In this document: positions 7,866-14,880 of the stretch, piece after piece
Layout of the letters: each line of letters starts with the position of its first letter
Numbering within the stretch: position 1 is the stretch's first letter
Position numbers and translations under genes: made by a program
Source of the DNA: Catellatospora tritici
GTDB taxonomy: Bacteria; Actinomycetota; Actinomycetes; Mycobacteriales; Micromonosporaceae
Assembly: GCF_019083965.1 (NCBI RefSeq)
Contig: NZ_JAHRCY010000004.1
Coordinates: forward strand, 496,612-560,611
Direction: 5' to 3'
Length of the DNA: 64,000 nt
The notes under the pieces: generated by a model
The model's input: the letters and a program-made list of their open reading frames with translations, nothing else
Databases searched by the model: none
Told to the model about the DNA's origin: nothing

Positions 7866-8966
7866 GTGACCTATGCCGACCTGCCCCCGGCCGAGTTCGC
7901 GTTCCCCGGACCGCTGCGCGACCAGCTCGTCGCCGCGATCCTCGCCGGGCACAAGACCTCCTCCACCGGCCTGCGCACCGAATACGAACACGAGGGCGAA
8001 CCCCTGCCGCGCCCCGGCGAGCGCAGCGTGCTCATCGACTCGGCGGGCGAACCCCTGGCGATCCTGCAGCACACCGACGTACGGCTGATCCGGCTCGCCG
8101 ACGTCGACCTCGTCCACGCGATCGCCGAAGGCGAGGGCTACGAGACCGTCGCACAGTGGCGCGCCGGCCACGAACGGTTCTGGCACGGCGAGCAGATGCG
8201 CGCCCACCTCGGCGATCCCGGGTTCACCGTCGACGACGACACCGTCTGCGTGGCCGACCGGTTCCGGCTGGTGTCACTGATCCCCGACGCGGCGACCGTC
8301 AACGCGGCACTGACCGCCGAGGCGGCGGCACTGGTGGCGGGGCTACGCGCCGTACCGGAAGCCGACCTGGACCGGCCCACCTGTTGCCCGCCCTGGTCGG
8401 TGCGCGACGAACTCGCCCACACCGCGATCGCGGTGTCCCGGACCCTGGACATGCTCGACGCCGACCCGCCGCGAGCCGTGCCGATCAGCACCCCGCGCTA
8501 CTACGCCCCCGACGCCCGGTTCGCCCCCGAGGCCGACAACGCCCGCGTCGACCTGGCGCACGAGTTCGCCGCCGCCCGCACCGGCCCGCAGCTGATCGAC
8601 TGGTGCGAGCAGCAGTGCGCCGCAGTGGCCGCCCGCGTCGCCGCGACGGCGCCGCGCCTGGTCACCACCCGCCACGGCGACCCGATGCGGCTGACCGACT
8701 TCCAGGTGACCCGGGTCGTGGAACTGGCCGTGCACGGCCTCGACCTGTCCGACGCGCTGGGCGTCGCCCCGTGGCTGACCCCGCGGGCCGCCGACGTCGT
8801 CGCCGGGCTGCTGTTCGGCCCGCAGGCCGACACCGTCGCGTCGCTGCTGGCCACCGACCGTCCGGGTCTGCTGCGCGCGGCGACGGGACGTACCACGCTG
8901 ACCGCCGCCCAGCGCCAGGGGCTGGACGACCTGGGCACCACCTGGCTGACCACGGCTCCGAGCTGA
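7866..8966 (+). CDS. ASCH domain fused to a mycothiol-dependent maleylpyruvate isomerase-like domain
   Basis: A 366-residue two-domain protein. Residues 1-135 form an ASCH domain: PGPLRDQLVAAILAGHKTSS, GERSVLIDSAGEPLAILQHT, an EGEGYETVAQWRAGHERFW segment and a closing DTVCVADRFRLV. ASCH is a PUA-like RNA-binding fold, and some members hydrolyse N4-acetylcytidine. Residues 145-366 look like the mycothiol-dependent maleylpyruvate isomerase (DinB-like) fold: WSVRDELAHTAIAVSRTLDM and VVELAVHGLDLSDALG supply the likely metal His residues. The start is GTG 7866. The linker has no stop or frameshift, so this looks like a genuine fusion. The combined function is unknown. Confidence 0.75.
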   Translation: MTYADLPPAEFAFPGPLRDQLVAAILAGHKTSSTGLRTEYEHEGEPLPRPGERSVLIDSAGEPLAILQHTDVRLIRLADVDLVHAIAEGEGYETVAQWRAGHERFWHGEQMRAHLGDPGFTVDDDTVCVADRFRLVSLIPDAATVNAALTAEAAALVAGLRAVPEADLDRPTCCPPWSVRDELAHTAIAVSRTLDMLDADPPRAVPISTPRYYAPDARFAPEADNARVDLAHEFAAARTGPQLIDWCEQQCAAVAARVAATAPRLVTTRHGDPMRLTDFQVTRVVELAVHGLDLSDALGVAPWLTPRAADVVAGLLFGPQADTVASLLATDRPGLLRAATGRTTLTAAQRQGLDDLGTTWLTTAPS

Positions 8967-9003
8967 CCCGTCCACCCGGCACACTGGCGGAAGGAGGTGC
9001 GCC

Positions 9004-10251
9004 GTGGAAGGGCCGGTGGCGTGGGCGGTGTCGCGCTGGGGCACCGACCCGTACGCGCGCGGCGCCTGGACCGGCCTGCTGCTCGGCGGCACCACCGCCG
9101 ACCGGGCGAAACTCGCCGCCCCGGTCGACGAACGCGTGGTGCTGGCCGGGGAGGGCGTGCACCCGACCAGCCCCGCGATGGTGCACGGCGCGTACGAGTC
9201 CGGCCGTACCGCCGCCGCGCACCTAATGAGCACCGCCCGCCCCGGCCAGAGCGTCGCCGTGGTCGGGGCAGGCATCGCCGGACTGGCCGCCGCCCGGCTG
9301 CTGTACGAACACGGCCAGCGGGTGCGGGTGGTGGAGGCCCGCGACCGGATCGGCGGCCGGATCCGCAGCGTCGACCTGGGCGGCGTCACCGCCGACCTGG
9401 GCGCGGCCTGGCTGCAGCAGTACCCGCGCAATCCCCTGGCACGCGTGGCCCGTGCCCTGCGCCTGAGCACGGTCGCGACCGACTTCGCCGCGCCGCTGCC
9501 GCTGTCGTCCGACGGCCCGGTCTCCGGCGTCGACGAAGCCCTGACCGCACTGCGCCAGCACGCCGCCGCCCGCACCGCCGACGCCGACACGACCGTGGCC
9601 GAGGTCCTTGCCGCGCACCGGGCACGGCTGGACCCGGCACGCGTACGGGTGCTCGACTACGCGGTGGCCGCCGCGATCACGTTGGAGTCCGGGCTGGACT
9701 TCACCACCGCCTCGGCGCGGGGCACGTTCGGCGAACCCGGCGTCGGCGAAGGCGACCGCTGGGTGCCCGCGGGCCTGTCCCGGCTGTGCGACGCGCTCGC
9801 CGACGGCCTCGACGTGGCGCTGAACCACCCGGTGACCGGCGTGACGTCCGACCCCGGCGGCGTGACCGTGCACGGAGCCTGGGGTCGGCTGCGAACCGAC
9901 CGGGCCGTGCTCGCGGTGCCGCTGGCGGTGCTGCCGACGCTCGCGCTGGACCCGCCGCTGCCCGACGGGCACGCGTTCGCCCTGGCGCGGATCGGCACCG
10001 GGCAGGCGGAGAAGGTCCTGCTGCGCTACCGCGAGCGGTTCTGGCCCGCGTCGCCGGGCGGCTACCTGTGGTGGGGTGAGGATCGGCCGACGTGGAACGA
10101 GTGGGCCGACCTGACCGACGGCCTCGGTGTGCCGGTGCTGGCGCTGATCGCCGCCGGTGACGCGGCCCGCGTGCTGCACGGACACCGGCCGGACGCCGAC
10201 GTCGTCGCCGACGCCCATGCGGCGGTCCTGCGCCTGAGCCGCGCCACCTGA
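9004..10251 (+). CDS. Flavin amine oxidase, apparently circularly permuted
   Basis: A 415-residue FAD-dependent amine oxidase-type protein with unusual order. Residues 1-75 carry what is normally the C-terminal FAD segment: SRWGTDPYARGAW, then APVDERVVLAGEG and PAMVHGAYESGRTAAAHL. The dinucleotide-binding start follows at about residue 82 (VAVVGAGIAGLAAARLL, then EARDRIGGRI), then the usual substrate domain. The protein ends at ADAHAAVLRLSRAT, just where a normal family member would continue into the WGxDPYARG segment. GTG 9004 has a near-perfect ribosome site (AAGGAGGTG, 8991-8999), which supports translation of the permuted N-terminus. The substrate is unknown. Confidence 0.8.
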   Translation: MEGPVAWAVSRWGTDPYARGAWTGLLLGGTTADRAKLAAPVDERVVLAGEGVHPTSPAMVHGAYESGRTAAAHLMSTARPGQSVAVVGAGIAGLAAARLLYEHGQRVRVVEARDRIGGRIRSVDLGGVTADLGAAWLQQYPRNPLARVARALRLSTVATDFAAPLPLSSDGPVSGVDEALTALRQHAAARTADADTTVAEVLAAHRARLDPARVRVLDYAVAAAITLESGLDFTTASARGTFGEPGVGEGDRWVPAGLSRLCDALADGLDVALNHPVTGVTSDPGGVTVHGAWGRLRTDRAVLAVPLAVLPTLALDPPLPDGHAFALARIGTGQAEKVLLRYRERFWPASPGGYLWWGEDRPTWNEWADLTDGLGVPVLALIAAGDAARVLHGHRPDADVVADAHAAVLRLSRAT

Positions 10252-10349
10252 CCCGCCGCTCCCGGGCCGCCATGCGGGGTACACCGGCCAGGCCCCGCCC
10301 GGCGCGCCGGGTAGGGCCCGCCCGGTGCCGTCGCAGGCCCGATGTACCC

Positions 10350-10409
10350 GCAGTTTCGGGGATGGTGCACGAAGACATGCCGCTATTGCCGCATTTTCCC
10401 CGAAACTGC
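10350..10409. repeat. Long-loop inverted repeat between convergent genes
   Basis: Arms GCAGTTTCGGGG (10350-10361) and its complement (10398-10409) separated by 36 nt that include GCCGC-type half repeats. It lies in the 191-bp gap between the amine oxidase and the TPR-like gene. It could terminate both, but the long loop and lower GC of the element look more like a dispersed intergenic repeat. No second copy occurs in this window. Confidence 0.45.
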
Positions 10410-10442
10410 AGCAACGATCCGGCCCGCGGCGGCGCGGGATCG

Positions 10443-11426
10443 TCAGTTGGTGAGCGCCGAGGCGGGGCGTTGGGCGAAGAACTCGATCTCGTCGCGTAGT
10501 TCGCGGGCGACGGGCGCGTCGGCGTAGCGGCGGTCGCGCAGGGCGGTGTAGACCCGGTCGACGCTGACCATGACCTCGGTGACCCGCCGGGGCAGGTCGA
10601 GGGCGAGCACCGGGGCCAGGGCGTCGCGGGCGCCGTCGGGTTCGTCGGTGTGCACCCGCGCCAGCGCCAGCGCGCACCTGGCCGCGGCTTCGTCACGGTA
10701 GGAGCGCTGCTCGGCCGGGCCGGACCCGAACAGGGCCAGAGCCCGGGTGGCCTCGTGGGCGGCCTGCGGGGCGCATTCGGGCAGCAGCGCGTACGCCTGC
10801 GCGGCGTAGCAGTGCTGCCGGGCCGGGCTGAACGTCAGCTGCCCGCCGACGGCGTCGAGGTCATCGCTGGCGTGACGTTCGCGCAGGTCGTCGGCGCGGA
10901 CCAGGGCCAGGCGGGTCGGTTCGACGGCGCCGAGCATCGCCTGGGCCCGCGCCTGCGCGCCGGCCAGCCAGCAGGTGACGGTGCCGGTGGTCTCGGCGGC
11001 CAGGGCGGCGCCGGACTCGGCGAACCGGACCGCCTCCTGCGGGCGCCCGGCCCAGAACGCGATCAGGCTCTGCATGCCCCGGGCCCAGGCGCGCAGGCAC
11101 GGATGGTCGGCGTTGTCGGCGCAGGCGTGCATGGTGCGGGCCAAGGCCATCGCCTGGTGGGCGCGGCCCAGGTCGTGGCCGACGTGGGCCATCAGCCCGG
11201 TCGCGATCGCGACCAGGGCGTAGCGGTGCCGGTCCCGGTCGGGGTCGGGTCCGGACTCCAGCGCGGTGAAGCCGAGTTCCTGGGTCTCCAGCAGCTGCCC
11301 GGCCACGGCGGTGACCGGTTCGGCCGGGTAGCGGCGGGCCAGGTCGGTCAGGTCGCGGTGCAGCCGGGCCATGGCCTCGTCGCCGGTGTCGCGGCGCAGG
11401 TCCAGGGTGGCGGTGTCGTGGCTCAT
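10443..11426 (-). CDS. TPR-like protein resembling the sensor half of XRE-type regulators
   Basis: A 327-residue all-helical protein with repeated Ala/Leu-rich helix pairs, for example DLGRAHQAMALARTMHACAD, RPQEAVRFAESGAALAA and QAAHEATRALALFGSG. This is the tetratricopeptide-like sensor region that in many actinobacterial regulators follows an N-terminal XRE HTH; here no HTH is present and the protein begins at MSHDTATLDLRRD. ATG 11426 has GGAGACCC ahead of it, 14 nt after the stop of the peptide-transporter gene, so the two form an operon. It probably binds a peptide or protein partner; the role is inferred from fold only. Confidence 0.65.
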   Translation of the reverse strand: MSHDTATLDLRRDTGDEAMARLHRDLTDLARRYPAEPVTAVAGQLLETQELGFTALESGPDPDRDRHRYALVAIATGLMAHVGHDLGRAHQAMALARTMHACADNADHPCLRAWARGMQSLIAFWAGRPQEAVRFAESGAALAAETTGTVTCWLAGAQARAQAMLGAVEPTRLALVRADDLRERHASDDLDAVGGQLTFSPARQHCYAAQAYALLPECAPQAAHEATRALALFGSGPAEQRSYRDEAAARCALALARVHTDEPDGARDALAPVLALDLPRRVTEVMVSVDRVYTALRDRRYADAPVARELRDEIEFFAQRPASALTN

Positions 11427-11440
11427 CGGGTCGGGTCTCC

Positions 11441-12928
11441 TCAGTGCACGCCGTGCATCAGCTGGCCGATCCTGCGCGAGCCGAACCAGAAGCAGATACC
11501 GACCGCGATCGCCAGCAGGCCCAGGCCGCCGTAGTAGACGCCGGCGGGCAGCTTCTCGGCCAGCGGGGTGACCCAGGTGTTGAGGGCGTTGCCCGCAGAG
11601 GAGGCCAGGAACCACAGGCCCATGACCTGGCTGGCGTAGCGCAGCGGCGCGAGTTTGGTGGTGACCGACAGGCCGACGGGGCTGAGCAGCAGCTCGGCGC
11701 AGGTCTGGATGAAGTAGACCAGCACGATCCACCACGGGGAGATCAGACCACGGCCCGCGGCGGCCCCGGCGGCACCCATGACCAGGAACGACAGGCCGAT
11801 GCCCAGCAGCGCCCAGGAGAACTTGACCGGGGTGCCGGGCTGGCGCCGGTCCAGCCGGGTCCACATCCACGCGAACACCGGCGCGAGCAGCAGGATCAGC
11901 ACCGGGTTGATGGACTGGAACCAGGCGGTGGGGATCTCGAAGCTGCCGACCTGCCGGTCGACGTCGTTCTCGGTGAACAGGCTCACCAGGCTGCCCGCCT
12001 GGTCATAGATCATCCAGAACAGCGCCGCCCCGATGAAGATCCACACGTAGGCGCTGACCCGGGAACGTTCCTGGGTGGTCAGCGACTTGTCGCGGAACAT
12101 CATCAGGAAGTACGCCGCCGGCACGATCAGCGCCATCAGGGTCAACGCGGCGATGACGTGCTGGGCCTTGAACGTCCCGGCGGCGATGTCGGCGATGAGC
12201 AGCACCGCGATGATCGCCACCACGACCGCGGCGATCCTGAGCAGTTTGTTGCGTTCATGGGCCTGCAGCGGCTTGTGCGCCTTGAGGCCGACACCCTCCA
12301 GCCGCCGGTAGCCGAACAGGTACTGGATGACGGCCAGGGTCATGCCGACCGCGGCGATGCCGAACGCCAGGTGCCAGTCGTTCTTGGCGGCGAAGAAGCC
12401 GGTCAGCAGCGGGGCGAAGAACGCGCCCAGGTTGATGCCGAGATAGAACAGGGTGAAGCCCGCGTCGCGGCGGGACTCGTGCATCTCGGGGTGCTTGTCG
12501 TACAGCTCGCCGACCATGGCGGAGATGTTGGGTTTGAGCAGGCCGGTGCCCAGCACGATGAGCACCAGGCCGAGGTAGAACATCGCCTTGGAACCGGCCG
12601 CCAGGCTGTAGTGGCCCAGCGCGATGACGATGCCGCCGTACAGGACGCTGCGGCGGGTGCCCAGGAGCCGGTCGGCGATCCAGCCGCCCGGCAGCGCCAT
12701 GAAGTAGACCATCGAGTTGTAGATCGAGTACAGCACCGCCGCCGACGCGGCGGTCATCCCGAAGCCGCCGGCCGTCGCCGAGGCGGCCAGGAACAGGGTC
12801 AGGATCGCCCGCATGCCGTAGAAGCTGAACCGCTCCCACATCTCGGTGAGGAACAGCACGACGAGCCCGCCGGGGTGGCCCATCCAGGTCTTGACCGGCT
12901 TGGCGGCCGGTGCCGTGGTGGTGGCCAT
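11441..12928 (-). CDS. POT/PTR2-family proton-coupled oligopeptide transporter
   Basis: A 495-residue major-facilitator transporter of the POT family, importing di- and tripeptides with protons. Family hallmarks are the TM1 motif FLTEMWERFSFYGMRAILTL (ExxERFxYYG type) and the PTR2 signature around FTLFYLGINLGAFFAPLLTG. About 14 hydrophobic segments can be counted. The start is ATG 12928 behind GGGGAGACGCG; ATG 12970 upstream is in frame but gives a non-typical leader. It is the first gene of an operon with the TPR-like protein and is divergent from rbpA, with an inverted repeat GTGAG-N5-CTCAC at 12999-13013 in the shared region. Confidence 0.9.
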   Translation of the reverse strand: MATTTAPAAKPVKTWMGHPGGLVVLFLTEMWERFSFYGMRAILTLFLAASATAGGFGMTAASAAVLYSIYNSMVYFMALPGGWIADRLLGTRRSVLYGGIVIALGHYSLAAGSKAMFYLGLVLIVLGTGLLKPNISAMVGELYDKHPEMHESRRDAGFTLFYLGINLGAFFAPLLTGFFAAKNDWHLAFGIAAVGMTLAVIQYLFGYRRLEGVGLKAHKPLQAHERNKLLRIAAVVVAIIAVLLIADIAAGTFKAQHVIAALTLMALIVPAAYFLMMFRDKSLTTQERSRVSAYVWIFIGAALFWMIYDQAGSLVSLFTENDVDRQVGSFEIPTAWFQSINPVLILLLAPVFAWMWTRLDRRQPGTPVKFSWALLGIGLSFLVMGAAGAAAGRGLISPWWIVLVYFIQTCAELLLSPVGLSVTTKLAPLRYASQVMGLWFLASSAGNALNTWVTPLAEKLPAGVYYGGLGLLAIAVGICFWFGSRRIGQLMHGVH

Positions 12929-13059
12929 CGCGTCTCCCCGGATGTGATGTTCCCCGCAAAACTTCTCCAATCGGACGATATCGCGGTCGGGGGTACGGGT
13001 GAGGCGGTCTCACGAATCCGATACCGCTACAGTTCTACGACACGCTGCGTCACCAAAGA

Positions 13060-13086
13060 GGGAATCTTGAAACGGTGCGGCGTGTT
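13060..13086 (+). promoter_or_regulatory. Sigma-R-type promoter of rbpA
   Basis: GGGAAT (13060-13065), an exact 18-nt spacer, then GTT (13084-13086). This matches the consensus for the disulfide-stress sigma factor SigR of Streptomyces and SigH of mycobacteria, and rbpA is an established member of the SigR regulon. Transcription would begin near 13092, leaving a leader of about 33 nt before the rbpA start. Confidence 0.75.
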
Positions 13087-13124
13087 GCACCACCGGGTAG
13101 TCGTTCTCAACGTGAGGAGCTGGT

Positions 13125-13463
13125 ATGGGCGAGCGCATGCTGCGGGGAAGCCGACTGGGAGCCGTCAGCTACGAGTCGGACCGCAACACCGAACTCGCGC
13201 CCCGGCAGACCCGCGAATTCCAGTGCGCCAACGGCCACCGCTTCGAGGTGCCGTTCGCCGTCGACGCCGAGGTCCCGTCGATGTGGGAGTGCAAGTTCGA
13301 CGGCAGCGTCGCCCGCCTGGTCGACGGCACCGAGCCGGAGCAGAAGAAGGTCAAGCCGCCGCGTACGCACTGGGACATGCTGCTGGAGCGCCGCTCCATC
13401 GAGGAGCTCGAGGAGATCCTCAACGAGCGCCTGGCCGAGGTCCGCACCAAACGCGGCCGCTGA
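13125..13463 (+). CDS. rbpA: RNA polymerase-binding protein RbpA
   Basis: A 112-residue actinobacterial transcription factor that binds RNA polymerase and the principal sigma factor and stabilises the open complex. Visible parts in order: an N-terminal arm with GSRLGAVSYESDRN, the core beta domain with FQCANGHRFEVPFAVDAEVP and WECKFDG, the basic linker EQKKVKPPRTHWDMLLERRS, and the sigma-interacting helices IEELEEILNERLAEVR. Length and motifs fit the family throughout. ATG 13125 follows GTGAGGAGCTGGT. A SigR-type promoter lies upstream and a strong hairpin (13479-13514) follows the stop. Confidence 0.97.
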   Translation: MGERMLRGSRLGAVSYESDRNTELAPRQTREFQCANGHRFEVPFAVDAEVPSMWECKFDGSVARLVDGTEPEQKKVKPPRTHWDMLLERRSIEELEEILNERLAEVRTKRGR

Positions 13464-13478
13464 CCCCGTCCCGAACAG

Positions 13479-13514
13479 CGAAAGGGCGCCCCGGACATCC
13501 GGGGCGCCCTTTCG
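13479..13514. terminator. Bidirectional terminator between rbpA and fxsA
   Basis: A perfect 16-bp stem (CGAAAGGGCGCCCCGG, 13479-13494, with 13499-13514) and an ACAT tetraloop, placed between the convergent rbpA and fxsA stops. The A-run at one foot and T-run at the other make it close to a classical intrinsic terminator in both directions. Confidence 0.9.
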
Positions 13515-13526
13515 GCATGATCCGCT

Positions 13527-14045
13527 TCAGTCGACGATCTCACCCTCGATGACCTCCGACGGCCCCGAACCGGCGTTCGACACCGGACCAGGGGTCTGCA
13601 CGGGCGGGTGGTGCGGCGGGGTGGTCGTGCTCACCCGCACCCGACGCGGCCCGAACACGCTGTTGGCCGTACCCGCCGGGATCCGCTTCTCCGTCGCCAC
13701 CCGGGCCCGCGCCCGCACCGCCCGCCGCACCGGCGGGATCAGCAACAGCAGCCCCAGCAGGCCGGTCAGCAGCCCCGGGATCACCAGCAGCAGCGCCGCG
13801 GCCAACCCGACCAGCGCGTCCAGGGCCTGCTCGCCACGCGGGTCGCCGCCCTGCCGGGCCGCCCGCAGCCGCCGCCACGCCGACATCCCCTCACGACGCA
13901 TCAGCACGATGCCCAGTACCGACAGGGCCACCACCAGCAGCACCGCCCGCAACGGCCCGATCTGCGCGGACAGCCACAGGAAGATCAGGAACTCGACCGC
14001 CCCGACCAACAGGACAGCCGCCGGAACCCACCGCAGCCTGCGCAA
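13527..14045 (-). CDS. fxsA: FxsA family membrane protein
   Basis: A 172-residue FxsA (suppressor of phage F exclusion) family protein. Three or four hydrophobic segments lie between about residues 7 and 110 (AAVLLVGAVEFLIFLWL, AVLLVVALSVLGIVLM, AAALLLVIPGLLTGLLGLLL), with the family-typical RREGMSAWRRLRAA loop and a Pro-rich cytoplasmic tail ending in EVIEGEIVD. In E. coli FxsA counters exclusion of phage T7 by the F plasmid; its role elsewhere is unknown. The start is TTG 14045, supported by GGAGGTG about 8 nt upstream. It follows ppm1 closely on the same strand and sits beside rbpA as in mycobacteria. Confidence 0.85.
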   Translation of the reverse strand: MRRLRWVPAAVLLVGAVEFLIFLWLSAQIGPLRAVLLVVALSVLGIVLMRREGMSAWRRLRAARQGGDPRGEQALDALVGLAAALLLVIPGLLTGLLGLLLLIPPVRRAVRARARVATEKRIPAGTANSVFGPRRVRVSTTTPPHHPPVQTPGPVSNAGSGPSEVIEGEIVD

Positions 14046-14069
14046 ATCCAGTTCACCTCCGCGCCGACC

Positions 14070-14855
14070 TCACGGCCAGCGGTCGCCGGGCTTGAACGCG
14101 CGACGCAGCGCGTCCCGCCGAGCCTGGGCACCCCACACGGTGACCCGCCACAGCGCCTCCTTCACGATAGACCCGCTCATCTTGCTCGCGCCGTGCTCGC
14201 GCTCGGCGAAGGTGATCGGGACCTCCACGATCCGGAAGCCGTGACGGAACGTCCGCCAGGTCAGCTCGACCTGGAAACTGTAGCCCTGCGACGCCACCGA
14301 CTCGACCTCGATCTTGCGTAGCACGTCGGTGCGGTACGCCCGGTAGCCTCCGGTCGCGTCGCGCACCCCCATGCCCAGCACGGTACGGGTGTACAGGTTG
14401 CCGCCCCGCGACAGCAGCAGCCGGTGCAGCGGCCAGTTGACGACCTTGCCGCCCTTGGTCCACCGCGACCCGATCACCGCGTCGGCGCCACGCAGCGCGT
14501 CCAGCAGCAGCGGCAGCTGCTCGGGGGCGTGCGAGCCGTCGGCGTCCATCTCCACGGCCGCGTCGTAGCCGTGCTCGTCGGCCCACCCGAACCCGGCGAT
14601 GTACGCCGCCCCGAGGCCCTGCTTGCCGGGCCGGTGCAGCACCTTGATCCGGGCGTCGGCCGCGGCCATCGCGTCGGCGATCACACCGGTGCCGTCAGGG
14701 CTGTTGTCGTCGGCGATCAGGATGTCGACCTGCGGGGTCGCCGCCCGGACCCGGCCGACGATCGAGACGATGTTCTCCTTCTCGTTGTACGTCGGGATGA
14801 TCACCAGGACCCGGCCCACGCCCGGATAGCCGTCGTCGCCGTCTCGATCGCCCAC
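14070..14855 (-). CDS. ppm1: Polyprenol monophosphomannose synthase (GT2)
   Basis: A family-2 glycosyltransferase of about 261 residues that moves mannose from GDP-mannose to polyprenyl phosphate, giving the donor for protein O-mannosylation and lipoglycans. Motifs: VLVIIPTYNEKENI at the N-terminus, DNSPDGTG, the metal-binding EMDADGSH, then GSRWTKGG and GVRDATGGYRAYR. GTG 14855 is chosen because it follows GGGAGGCCCCC and fits family length; the frame is open further upstream into lnt sequence. It lies 25 nt after the lnt stop. In Mycobacterium tuberculosis Lnt and Ppm1 are one fused protein; here they are separate genes in the same order. Confidence 0.93.
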   Translation of the reverse strand: MGDRDGDDGYPGVGRVLVIIPTYNEKENIVSIVGRVRAATPQVDILIADDNSPDGTGVIADAMAAADARIKVLHRPGKQGLGAAYIAGFGWADEHGYDAAVEMDADGSHAPEQLPLLLDALRGADAVIGSRWTKGGKVVNWPLHRLLLSRGGNLYTRTVLGMGVRDATGGYRAYRTDVLRKIEVESVASQGYSFQVELTWRTFRHGFRIVEVPITFAEREHGASKMSGSIVKEALWRVTVWGAQARRDALRRAFKPGDRWP

Positions 14856-14880
14856 GGGGGCCTCCCTCACGTCCGGCCGG

